DNA of 19,940 nucleotides from JBHENN01 sp046262015 (lineage in GTDB: Bacteria; Actinomycetota; CADDZG01; WHSQ01): assembly GCA_046262015.1 (NCBI GenBank), contig JBHENN010000108.1:1-19940 (forward strand). The letters run 5' to 3'. Numbering within the stretch: the first letter of the stretch is position 1; every line of letters starts with the position of its first letter. The notes beneath the pieces are model-generated. The model saw only the letters and a list, made by a program, of their open reading frames with translations, searched no databases and was not told where the DNA came from. Position numbers and translations under genes: made by a program. Positions 7,628 to 14,128 of the stretch are shown here, in pieces.

Positions 7628-9205
7628 TTAGAGATCGACCTCCCGGGCGAAGTGCTCGGGGGATAGCGGCTTACCGGTGGCTTGCTCGATCAGGGCGTCC
7701 CATCGCAGCACGCTGCCCGGCCGGAAGATCCGTTCCCTGAGCAGCGCGCCGACCCCGCTACCGTCGACCAGGCCACCGCACGAACGTTCGAGCGTGTCCT
7801 TCAGCTGCGACGCGAGGAGGTCTCCGAGCAGGTAGTTGTGGTAGTAGACCGGCGCGGCCGCGATGTGGATCTTCGCTGCCCAGTCCGGCGCCTTGCGATC
7901 GGGGGGCGGCGTGACGAGCTGGAGCTGGGCCACGAGCTCCCACCAGAGGGCGTCGAGATCGGTTTCCGGATCTGCGTATAGCTCTCGCTCGAAGTGCGCC
8001 ATCACGAGGATCCAGCGGGCCAGCAGCAGGCTCTGGGTCGGTTCGGCGCGCCGGAGCCGGTCGGCGACCACGTCGACCTCGCGGCGATCCACCCCTGCGA
8101 CCTCGGTCAGCCAGCGCGCGTCGTGTACCAGTCGCCCCGACAGGAGCGCGATCGCCTCGGTCACGAATGTGTGCGCGACATCGTGCAGGAGATACGGCAG
8201 ACGAGGATCGATACAGAGGTCGTACGCCGCGTGGCCGCACTCGTGCAGCATCACCTCGACCCACCGCTCGCCGGGCACCACGTTCGCGAGCACGCGGACG
8301 TCTTTGCCCGAACGGTCGATGTCGATGCAGAACGCGTGCTGGCACTTGCCCGGGCGCGGGTACAGGTCGCTGACGGCAAGCACGTCGGAGATATCGATGC
8401 CCCAGCGGGCGAACGTTGCGCGCGCGAAGGCCGGCGCATCGGCATCCTGCAGCACCCGGTCGAGGTTGACGGTGCCGTCGGGTGGCGCTTGCTGGAAGAA
8501 CGGGTCGGCATAGTGCCACGGGTAGAGCTGATCGACACCGAACCGGGCGCGCAGCTTGTCGTCGAGCTCTCCCTTCCACCGCGCGAACGGCACGGTCGTG
8601 AGGGCCTCGACCTCGTCCAGAAGATCGAACAGCCACCGTTCCGGGATCTCCTGGAGCTCCAACGACATCCGGTAGAAGTCGGCGAAGCCGAGGTCGCGCG
8701 CGCTCTGATTCCGTAGACGGGCAAGCTCGCGCACCCGGTCAGCGACGATCGCCCCGATCTGCTTGGACGCATCCCACGCCGCCCGTCGCTCGGCCTCGTC
8801 GTTGGAGGTCTTCAGGATCTCTTCGATGTCGTTGTCGCTGACCGGCTTCCCGTCCAGCTCGGGCCGGTGGGCAGCGAAGTCGTTCTCGACCGCGCTGGAC
8901 AACTCCACGATCTCGGCGCGCCGGGCCTCCTCCATCTGGTCCTCGGTGAGCGACAGCTTGAGGACCTCGAGCTGTCTGCGGAACACCGGGTCGTGATGCG
9001 GCTCTCCGAGCGCCGTCTCCACCGCGGCGAGTGCCTCGGGATCCCCCCGGGCGCGCCGCAGCTCGACCTCGAGCTCGGCGCGCCGCCGCTCGTTCTCGGG
9101 CGTCGCCGAGACCTGGCTGTCCCAATAGGCGCGGTAGAAGGCCGTCTCGAGCGCATGCAGGCGTTCCGTGAGGTTGGCGACGAGACGGTGCGGAGGTGCG
9201 CTCAC
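7628..9205 (-). CDS. HExxH zinc oligopeptidase (M3/M2 peptidyl-dipeptidase type)
   Basis: A 525-residue, mostly helical protein without a signal peptide, so probably cytoplasmic. The zinc site is HECGH at residues 321–325, with Glu350 in TEAIALLSG 25 residues later as the likely third ligand, the spacing seen in M3 and M2 gluzincins. A C-terminal motif, VYYHNYLLGDLLASQL, provides the tyrosine/histidine-rich wall of the active-site channel typical of these enzymes. The N-terminal TAFYRAYWDSQVSATPENE is a pattern found in M2/M3-like bacterial proteins. GTG at 9205 was chosen: GAGGGG lies about eight bases upstream and the upstream extension overlaps the VanY fusion gene. It starts 22 bases after that gene, so it may be the last gene of the Tad operon. 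M2 versus M3 assignment is not settled by eye. Confidence 0.85.
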   Translation of the reverse strand: MSAPPHRLVANLTERLHALETAFYRAYWDSQVSATPENERRRAELEVELRRARGDPEALAAVETALGEPHHDPVFRRQLEVLKLSLTEDQMEEARRAEIVELSSAVENDFAAHRPELDGKPVSDNDIEEILKTSNDEAERRAAWDASKQIGAIVADRVRELARLRNQSARDLGFADFYRMSLELQEIPERWLFDLLDEVEALTTVPFARWKGELDDKLRARFGVDQLYPWHYADPFFQQAPPDGTVNLDRVLQDADAPAFARATFARWGIDISDVLAVSDLYPRPGKCQHAFCIDIDRSGKDVRVLANVVPGERWVEVMLHECGHAAYDLCIDPRLPYLLHDVAHTFVTEAIALLSGRLVHDARWLTEVAGVDRREVDVVADRLRRAEPTQSLLLARWILVMAHFERELYADPETDLDALWWELVAQLQLVTPPPDRKAPDWAAKIHIAAAPVYYHNYLLGDLLASQLKDTLERSCGGLVDGSGVGALLRERIFRPGSVLRWDALIEQATGKPLSPEHFAREVDL

Positions 9206-9227
9206 CGGGCGTTCCCCTCGGACGGTG

Positions 9228-9920
9228 TCAGGGCGGAGGAATCGTACTTGCACCTCCACTGCGCGACCCGACCAGCTCGAAGTGCCACGGTTCATGAGCG
9301 AGCGGGCGATGGAGAGGAAGCGAGAGGCGCGTGACCAGGCCCGCCGCGAGAGCGAGATCGCCGCCGAGGTCGACCGCCAGGCCCCGCTCGTGCATCGAAC
9401 GACCGGGAGGGGCCACCCAGTCGTCGGCCGCCTCCGCGCTCCCGTAGCGCGCCAGGGCCTCGGCCCACAGCGCCTGCTGCGAGCGCGCGTCCCGGAACCC
9501 GGAGACGACCCGGACCCGGCCGCCGGCGGCCTGCACCAAGCGCTGCACCGCAGCGGCGAGTCGGGGGTCCAAACCATCCGCGGCGCTCATCACGGCCGCC
9601 GGGAACAAAAGTGACGGCTCGAGCACCGCACGGGCGCGCGCGACGACACCTGCGACCTCGACCTCCACCTGGACCGCGGTCGCCCCGTCCGGGCAGCGAC
9701 ACTCCAGAAGCCTCGCCCCGTTCATCGCGGCGAAGCGGCGCGCCTCGAAGGCCTCGAGACCGCGCCCGTAGGGCCCCGCCTCGGCGACCGCGGCCAGCGC
9801 GGCGGCGTCCGCGGCGACCTGCGCTCGTCCGGCGCGGGCCGACGTCTCTCCGAGGCGAACACCGAAGCTCGCGAGCAGGAGCGAGAGGGCGCACGCGAGC
9901 CCCGCGGCCACCACGGTCAC
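9228..9920 (-). CDS. TadG-like pseudopilin fused to VanY-type D-Ala-D-Ala carboxypeptidase (M15)
   Basis: A 230-residue two-part protein. Residues 1–105 look like an Rv3654c-type TadE/G pseudopilin: a hydrophobic helix (about 3–20), then ARAGRAQVAADAAALAAVAEAG, a small-residue helix typical of these proteins, and a short beta-rich part with two cysteines (ECRC). Residues about 117–216 form an M15/VanY peptidase: SGFRDARSQQALW (140–152), SMHERGLAVDL with zinc ligands His177 and Asp184, and HEPWHFEL with catalytic Glu210 and zinc ligand His213. All expected catalytic residues are present, so the peptidase is probably active on peptidoglycan stem peptides. GTG at 9920 overlaps the TadE stop (GTGA, 9917–9920). 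The reading frame is continuous; no sign of a frameshift joins the two parts. Confidence 0.85.
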   Translation of the reverse strand: MTVVAAGLACALSLLLASFGVRLGETSARAGRAQVAADAAALAAVAEAGPYGRGLEAFEARRFAAMNGARLLECRCPDGATAVQVEVEVAGVVARARAVLEPSLLFPAAVMSAADGLDPRLAAAVQRLVQAAGGRVRVVSGFRDARSQQALWAEALARYGSAEAADDWVAPPGRSMHERGLAVDLGGDLALAAGLVTRLSLPLHRPLAHEPWHFELVGSRSGGASTIPPP

Positions 9921-10297
9921 GGCTGCTCGATCCGCATCGTCGCCTCCGCGTGGAGGCGGACCCCGCCGAACAAGCGACCGACCAGCGGCACGTGCCCCTG
10001 CGGCCGATAGGACAGTGAGACGGTGAGGGGCCTGCCGGCGCCGCGCTCGGGCACCGCGGGCTCGATGTCCATATCGATCGGGACCAGACCGCCGCGCTGA
10101 GCCGCGGCGAGGGCTGCGGTCCGATCTGGGTCCACGATCGCGATACGCGCGGCCTCACCGGCGGCGTGCCACAACCTGGTCTGGTCCGCGGCGATCATGC
10201 CGACCTCGACGAGCGTGGCGAGTAGGAGCGCGAGCACCGGCAGCAGCAGGGCGAGCTCGACCGTCGCCTGGCCGGTCTCGCCGGAGTTGGGTCGCAC
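9917..10297 (-). CDS. TadE-like pseudopilin
   Basis: A 126-residue protein. The N-terminus carries a class III (type IV pilin-like) leader: GETG, then QATVELALLLPVLALLLATL, with probable cleavage after Gly9 and Glu14 at +5, followed directly by the single hydrophobic helix. The C-terminal half is a mixed region ending in a beta-rich segment, as in Rv3655c-type proteins. TadE-family minor pilins initiate or tip the Flp pilus. The start is GTG at 10297, two bases after the stop of the Flp-like gene. The next gene overlaps its stop, so three pilin-type genes are translated as one block. Confidence 0.9.
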   Translation of the reverse strand: MRPNSGETGQATVELALLLPVLALLLATLVEVGMIAADQTRLWHAAGEAARIAIVDPDRTAALAAAQRGGLVPIDMDIEPAVPERGAGRPLTVSLSYRPQGHVPLVGRLFGGVRLHAEATMRIEQP

Positions 10298-10299
10298 CG

Positions 10300-10479
10300 C
10301 TAGCCGTCGGCGCGGTCCACGAGCCGATCGACGATGACCTCGAACATGTCGGCCAGGGCACCCGACTTCACGAACGTGGCGAAGACGCCGACGACCAGCC
10401 CGGCAACGAGCAGCACGAGCGCGTACTCGGCCGTCGTCTGACCGGCCCCGCCGTAGACGATATTGCGCAATCGATCCAC
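10300..10479 (-). CDS. Short Flp-like major pilin (DUF4244/Rv3656c type)
   Basis: A 59-residue protein: RNIVYGGAG then QTTAEYALVLLVAGLVVGVF. The leader is probably cut after Gly13, leaving Gln14 and Glu18 at +5, the Flp-pilin signature, and then one hydrophobic helix and a short amphipathic tail. GTG at 10479 was chosen because a strong AGGAGG lies five bases upstream (10489–10484); the frame extends to 10527 but that would cover the ribosome-binding site and the upstream hairpin. As in mycobacteria, it precedes the TadE and TadG-like genes. It is the likely main pilus subunit and has the best ribosome-binding site of the locus, consistent with high expression. No prepilin peptidase is in the window. 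Confidence 0.88.
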   Translation of the reverse strand: MDRLRNIVYGGAGQTTAEYALVLLVAGLVVGVFATFVKSGALADMFEVIVDRLVDRADG

Positions 10480-10497
10480 GAGCACCTCCTGTGAGGG

Positions 10498-10516
10498 GAC
10501 CGGCAGGATGCCGGTC
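10498..10516 (-). other. Perfect 7-bp hairpin just upstream of the pilin ribosome-binding site
   Basis: GACCGGC (10498–10504) and GCCGGTC (10510–10516) pair around AGGAT. In the minus-strand transcript it sits between the DUF192 gene and the pilin, a few bases before AGGAGG. It has no T-tract. It could protect a processed pilin transcript or act as a weak attenuator; function is inferred. Confidence 0.4.
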
Positions 10517-10573
10517 GATGGTCCCAAGCCAAGCGCGGGGCGCGGCGCGCCGCTGTGACCGGGACCACCGGCC

Positions 10574-11080
10574 TCACGAGACGTGGATGACGTCGCCCTC
10601 CTCTACGCCCCAGGTGTCGAACGCGCCCTGGTTGACCTCCAGCGCGCCGGAGTAGGCGACGCCAGGGTCGTAGGTCTCGCAGGGATCCGCGGTGCACGGC
10701 TCCATGTCGAGGATCTTCAGGATCACGCCGTCGTTGTCGAAGAACGCGATCGAGAGCGGGATCGAGGTGTTCTTCATGTAGAAGCCTCCGCGAGTGGGCT
10801 CGAAGTACACGAAGACCATCCCTGCGTCCTCCGGGAGGGAGTCGCGGTGCATCAAGCCCACCGCACGCGCGGCCGGCGTCGCGGCGAGCTCGACGTTGAC
10901 GATCACCGAGCCCTCCTCGGTGTCGATCACCGCGGTCCCGCGATCGAAGGTGGGAGATGCCGACGGGGTGGCGCCGGGGGATGCGGGCGCACCCCCGCTG
11001 CGGAGCTGCTCGCTGCACCCGGTCGCCCCCAAGGTCGCCCCCAAGGTCACTACGAGAAGCACGCCGAGAAGCGGTCTCAT
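10574..11080 (-). CDS. DUF192 lipoprotein embedded in the Tad operon
   Basis: A 168-residue protein. A lipoprotein signal ends in LGATGC with Cys22 as the lipidated residue, followed by a Ser/Pro/Ala-rich linker (about 23–45). The rest is a DUF192 domain: RAVGLMHRDSLPEDAGMVF (67–85), FYMKNTSIPLSIAFFD (100–115), then ILKILDMEPC and ALEVNQGAFDTWGVEEGDVI. The last two cysteines (in MEPCTADPC) may form a disulphide. The family's function is unknown; it is a small beta-barrel-like domain often exported. ATG at 11080 has no good ribosome-binding site; it begins 21 bases after the T2SSF gene and is followed by the pilin after 94 bases. This position, between the platform protein and the pilin, is not seen in the mycobacterial locus. 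A 12-base sequence repeated in tandem in the signal region encodes LGATLGAT. Confidence 0.9.
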   Translation of the reverse strand: MRPLLGVLLVVTLGATLGATGCSEQLRSGGAPASPGATPSASPTFDRGTAVIDTEEGSVIVNVELAATPAARAVGLMHRDSLPEDAGMVFVYFEPTRGGFYMKNTSIPLSIAFFDNDGVILKILDMEPCTADPCETYDPGVAYSGALEVNQGAFDTWGVEEGDVIHVS

Positions 11081-11101
11081 GGGTTAGAGCTTCGCATCCG
11101 A

Positions 11102-12028
11102 TCAGGTACCGGCGAGCCGGCGCACGAACGGAGCGAGCGCGATCAGGGCCGCCGACGGCAAGACGCACAGCGCCAGGGGCACGACCATGAGGACGGACGC
11201 CCGCTTCACCTTGCGCTCGAAGGCGTCGGCCATCTGCCTGCGCCGCGTGCACGCGAACGCGTCGAGAGCGGTAGCGGCGGGCACCCCGAGCGCATCCGAC
11301 CGGGCAAGGACCTCCGCGAGGGCGGCCGGGCCCTCGCCCGCCGACCGCAACGCCGCCGGCCATGGTCTCCCCAGCCGCACGACCCGCGCGGCTCGGGCGA
11401 GGTCGTCGTCGAACCCGGTCGAGGCCAGGGCGTGGAGAGCGGCCCCGTAGCCGGCGCCGGCGCGGGCTGCCGCCGTCGCCACATCCGCGATCCACGCGGC
11501 GGCATCGTCGGTCTCGGGGTGGGGGACGAGCCGCCGCATCCACGCGAACCCCGCTCCTCCGAGGAGAACACCGGCGGCGAGCGACAGGAACCCGGCGGGA
11601 TCGAACAACATCGAGCGCATCCCGGGAACGAACGGGACCAGCAGCAGCGGGAGCCCGGCGACCAGCTTGGCCGACAGCGTCGCGGCAGCCGTCGCCGCGC
11701 ATGCCGCGTCGTAGGCGGCGGCGCGCCCGTCGATCCTCAGAGCGAGGGCGTCGAGCATCGCGGCCAGGTCGCCGCCCAGACCTTGGTGGAGGTCGACCAG
11801 AGCGGTCACCGCGCCCAGATCACGCTCGAGCAGGGGTGCGGCCGCAGCCAGAGCGCGTGACGGAGGCTGGCCTAGACGCACCCGCCGACCTACCGGCGCG
11901 ACGGTCGCTCTCGCTGCCGCGGGCACGCGCCGGTGCCACGAAGACAACGCCTCGCCCAGGGTGTCGCCGGAGCGCAGCGCGGCAGCGAGGGCGCGTAGCG
12001 CGTCGGCGCGCACGCGCAGATCGGTCAT
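11102..12028 (-). CDS. Tad pilus inner-membrane platform protein with two T2SSF domains (TadB–TadC fusion)
   Basis: A 308-residue protein. Two similar halves are visible: residues about 7–137 (ALRSGDTLGEALSSW, VDLHQGLGGDLAAMLDALAL, then a membrane helix near 119–136) and about 178–300 (ATAAARAGAGYGAALHAL, LARSDALGVPAATALDAF, then a membrane helix near 277–299). Both follow the T2SSF pattern of paired cytoplasmic four-helix bundles. A further helix lies at about 145–164. In mycobacteria these domains are on two proteins, Rv3658c and Rv3657c. ATG at 12028 overlaps the stop of the TadA gene (ATGA, 12025–12028). The protein should anchor the TadA ATPase at the membrane. Confidence 0.87.
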   Translation of the reverse strand: MTDLRVRADALRALAAALRSGDTLGEALSSWHRRVPAAARATVAPVGRRVRLGQPPSRALAAAAPLLERDLGAVTALVDLHQGLGGDLAAMLDALALRIDGRAAAYDAACAATAAATLSAKLVAGLPLLLVPFVPGMRSMLFDPAGFLSLAAGVLLGGAGFAWMRRLVPHPETDDAAAWIADVATAAARAGAGYGAALHALASTGFDDDLARAARVVRLGRPWPAALRSAGEGPAALAEVLARSDALGVPAATALDAFACTRRRQMADAFERKVKRASVLMVVPLALCVLPSAALIALAPFVRRLAGT

Positions 12029-13062
12029 CCGACCTCGAGGATCTCGACGACGCGGCGGTGGCCGGCCCCATCCCGGTCGAGATGAAGGATCGCGCCGAAG
12101 CTCGCGCGCGCGATCTCCCTCAGCGACCGTTCGCTCGCCGGGCTGCCGGCTTCGAGCGCGAGCGAGACCAGGCGGTCGAGCACCTGAGCCGCGCTGCGCG
12201 CGTGAACGCTGAGTAGCGACCCCTCGTGCCCGGTGGAGAGCGCGCTGAGGGCGGGAAGCGCTTCGGCCCCGCGCACCTCGCCCACGACGATCCGGTCGGG
12301 TCGCATCCTCAGAGCGGCGCGCACGAGACAGGCGAGGTCGATCCCGCCTCGTCCCTCGACGTTGGCGACACGCGTCACCAGGGACACCGCGTGCCCGCAG
12401 CGCGGCCGCAGCTCGGGCGTCTCCTCCACGACCACGACGCGTTCTGCAGATGGGAGCTCGCCCAGCAAGGCATTGAGGAGCGTCGTCTTCCCCGTCCCGG
12501 TCCGGCCCCCGATCGCTATCGAGGTGCGAGCGCGGACGAGGGTGCGGAGCGCGGCTCCCTGCTCGGCGGTGAGCATCGCGCGCGCGACCAGGTCCTCCAG
12601 CGTGAGAGGCGTCGCGGGGAACGTCCTGATCGACACCAGCGGACCCGCCGGAGCAACGGGCGGCAGCACGACATGCATCCGCGCTCCCCCGGGCAGCCGC
12701 GCGTCCGCGATCGGGTGCGAGCTGTCGGCGCGCGCTCCGGCCGCGCTGAGCAGCCGGTTGACCAGCGCGCCGAGGGCGGCGGGATCCCGGAAGCGGAGCG
12801 AGGTGTGCTCCAGAGCCCCGGCCCTCTCCACCCATATCTCGTCGGGGCCGTTCACCAGCACGTCGGTGACGGTCTCGTCGGCGATCAACGGCGCCAGGAT
12901 CCCGAAGCCGTCGACCTCGTCGACCAGCCGGCGCAGCACCTGGGGCGCGTCCTCGGGGCCCGCCCCGGCAACCAGGGCGCGCAGGGCCAGGCGGCGGGCG
13001 GGCGGATCTAGGGCTGCGAGCTCGTCGCGTTCGTAGACCCGCTCGAGGAGCTCCTCGATCAC
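12025..13062 (-). CDS. tadA: TadA/CpaF secretion ATPase
   Basis: A 345-residue ATPase of the type II/IV secretion family. The N-terminal domain (about 1–150) carries ADETVTDVLVNGPDEIWVER (61–80), the usual CpaF pattern. Walker A is GGRTGTGKTT (185–194), the Asp-box region is VVVVEETPEL (209–218), Walker B is RIVVGEVRGAEAL (257–269) and the His-box region is STGHEGSLLSVHA (276–288). It powers assembly of the Flp pilus. GTG at 13062 overlaps the stop of the CpaE-like gene (GTGA, 13059–13062), and this start matches the family's N-terminus better than the long upstream frame, which is a shadow. It corresponds to Rv3659c by position and motifs. Confidence 0.95.
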   Translation of the reverse strand: MIEELLERVYERDELAALDPPARRLALRALVAGAGPEDAPQVLRRLVDEVDGFGILAPLIADETVTDVLVNGPDEIWVERAGALEHTSLRFRDPAALGALVNRLLSAAGARADSSHPIADARLPGGARMHVVLPPVAPAGPLVSIRTFPATPLTLEDLVARAMLTAEQGAALRTLVRARTSIAIGGRTGTGKTTLLNALLGELPSAERVVVVEETPELRPRCGHAVSLVTRVANVEGRGGIDLACLVRAALRMRPDRIVVGEVRGAEALPALSALSTGHEGSLLSVHARSAAQVLDRLVSLALEAGSPASERSLREIARASFGAILHLDRDGAGHRRVVEILEVG

Positions 13063-13940
13063 GACAGTGCCGCGGCCAGCCGCCTCACCCGGCGCAGCCA
13101 GCGGGACCACGGCGCGTCCAGCAGCGCGCCTCGGTCCTCGGCGTCGCGCAGCGCGGGGGCGCAGGGAAGCTCGAGGGCGACCCCTCGGCCGAGGAGGTCT
13201 TCGATCGCCGCGGTGGTCGTCTCGCCGCCGGGACCCGCGCGGTTGAGCACTACCGCCCATGGGGGTGACGGCGCGCCCGCCAGCAGCTCCGCGGCCCGGC
13301 GCGCCGCCGGCACCGTCGGAGGCATCACCAAGACCCCTGCATCCGTGGCCGCGAGCACGGCGGCGGCCGCGCGGGGCGCGGGGATGTCGACGATGACGCG
13401 CTCGAAGGCTCGAGACGCCCACACCACCGCCGCGTCCTGCTCTGCGCCCGGCAGGACGCGGAAGCCCGGCGCCACCGGGATCGCGGCGCGCCGGGCCGAA
13501 AGGTCGTTCGTGAGGTCCCCGGCGGCCAGATGCGCATAAGGCTCGATCCCGAGCCGGCGAAGGACCCCGCCACGCGGGTCGAGGTCGACGACGCACGTGT
13601 CGGCCGCGGCGGAAAAGACGCCCGCGAGATGGAGCGCGACGGTCGTTGCGCCGGCTCCTCCGACCGGGGAGGTCACGGCGATCCGCTTCGACGCCGGCTC
13701 CCGGCACCGGCGCCACGCCTCGATCGCGCCGACCAGATCCTCTTCTCCTCCGGGTTCGAAGGTGAGAGCGCCGGCCGGGCGGGGAGCGTCGGGCCCGCAC
13801 ACGACCACGTCGGCCGCCTCCTCGCCGGGAGGAGCGTCGTGAAGGGTCACCGACCACGAGCCGGGCGCGTGATCGAACGCTCGAGCGACACGGTCGCGGA
13901 TCGACGGATCGGAGGTTACGACGGCCACCCGGAGCCCCAT
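13059..13940 (-). CDS. CpaE/Ssd-like MinD-family protein with degenerate Walker A
   Basis: A 293-residue protein with a receiver-like N-terminal part (LRVAVVTSDPSIRDRVARAF, 3–22) and a MinD-like ATPase part. The Walker A position reads TSPVGGAGATT (90–100): both lysines of the deviant KGGxGK motif are absent. The A' motif is VVDLDPRGG (117–125) and Walker B is RVIVDIPAP (181–189). CpaE proteins localise the Tad machine; the mycobacterial counterpart in this position, Rv3660c, is called Ssd. It heads the operon. ATG at 13940 is preferred because it precedes the first strand of the receiver-like part, but it has no clear ribosome-binding site and a GTG at 13988 is possible. Weak nucleotide binding or none is a fair inference. 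Confidence 0.88.
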   Translation of the reverse strand: MGLRVAVVTSDPSIRDRVARAFDHAPGSWSVTLHDAPPGEEAADVVVCGPDAPRPAGALTFEPGGEEDLVGAIEAWRRCREPASKRIAVTSPVGGAGATTVALHLAGVFSAAADTCVVDLDPRGGVLRRLGIEPYAHLAAGDLTNDLSARRAAIPVAPGFRVLPGAEQDAAVVWASRAFERVIVDIPAPRAAAAVLAATDAGVLVMPPTVPAARRAAELLAGAPSPPWAVVLNRAGPGGETTTAAIEDLLGRGVALELPCAPALRDAEDRGALLDAPWSRWLRRVRRLAAALS

Positions 13941-13973
13941 GGGGCAAGGCTGGCAGGCGCCGGGCGGGGCCGG

Positions 13974-13989
13974 TGTGACCCGGCCCACA
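13974..13989. promoter_or_regulatory. CRP/GlxR-like dyad upstream of the Tad operon
   Basis: TGTGA (13974–13978), six bases, then CCACA (13985–13989) differs in one base from the TGTGA-N6-TCACA consensus bound by actinobacterial CRP/GlxR proteins. It lies 34 bases above the chosen CpaE start. A single site read by eye in GC-rich DNA is weak evidence. Confidence 0.3.
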
Positions 13990-13997
13990 CGCCCGGA

Positions 13998-14014
13998 GGC
14001 CGCCCGAAGCGGCC
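13998..14014 (-). other. GC-rich hairpin with UUCG-type loop in the Tad operon leader
   Basis: GGCCGC (13998–14003) and GCGGCC (14009–14014) pair perfectly. On the minus strand the loop is TTCGG, close to the very stable C(UUCG)G loop. It would lie in the 5' leader of the Tad transcript if the promoter is further upstream. No T-tract follows. Confidence 0.35.
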
Positions 14015-14058
14015 CGATTGTGCCACTCTAGAGGGCATGGGATGCCTCGTTCCGGCAC

Positions 14059-14108
14059 GCCGAGTGGGTGTTCTCCATACACATGTAGCGCGTTCTCACC
14101 CACTCGGC
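14059..14108. promoter_or_regulatory. Perfect 12-bp inverted repeat in the divergent Tad / NlpC-P60 region
   Basis: GCCGAGTGGGTG (14059–14070) and CACCCACTCGGC (14097–14108) are exact reverse complements with a 26-base, AT-richer centre. The second arm ends ten bases before GGGAGG, the ribosome-binding site of the NlpC/P60 gene. It could be a paired regulator site or an RNA stem controlling that gene. No T-tract follows, and no known riboswitch was recognised in 13941–14128. Confidence 0.55.
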
Positions 14109-14128
14109 AGCTCTAGCCGGGAGGACGC

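Noticed and set aside
11021..11050. Tandem 12-base repeat (GGTCGCCCCCAA) in the DUF192 gene
   Set aside because: It encodes LGATLGAT inside the hydrophobic signal peptide, stays in frame and needs no special explanation.
13941..14128. c-di-AMP (ydaO-type) riboswitch before the NlpC/P60 gene
   Set aside because: Such riboswitches often precede wall-hydrolase genes in actinobacteria, but I could not match the conserved core here; only simple inverted repeats are visible.
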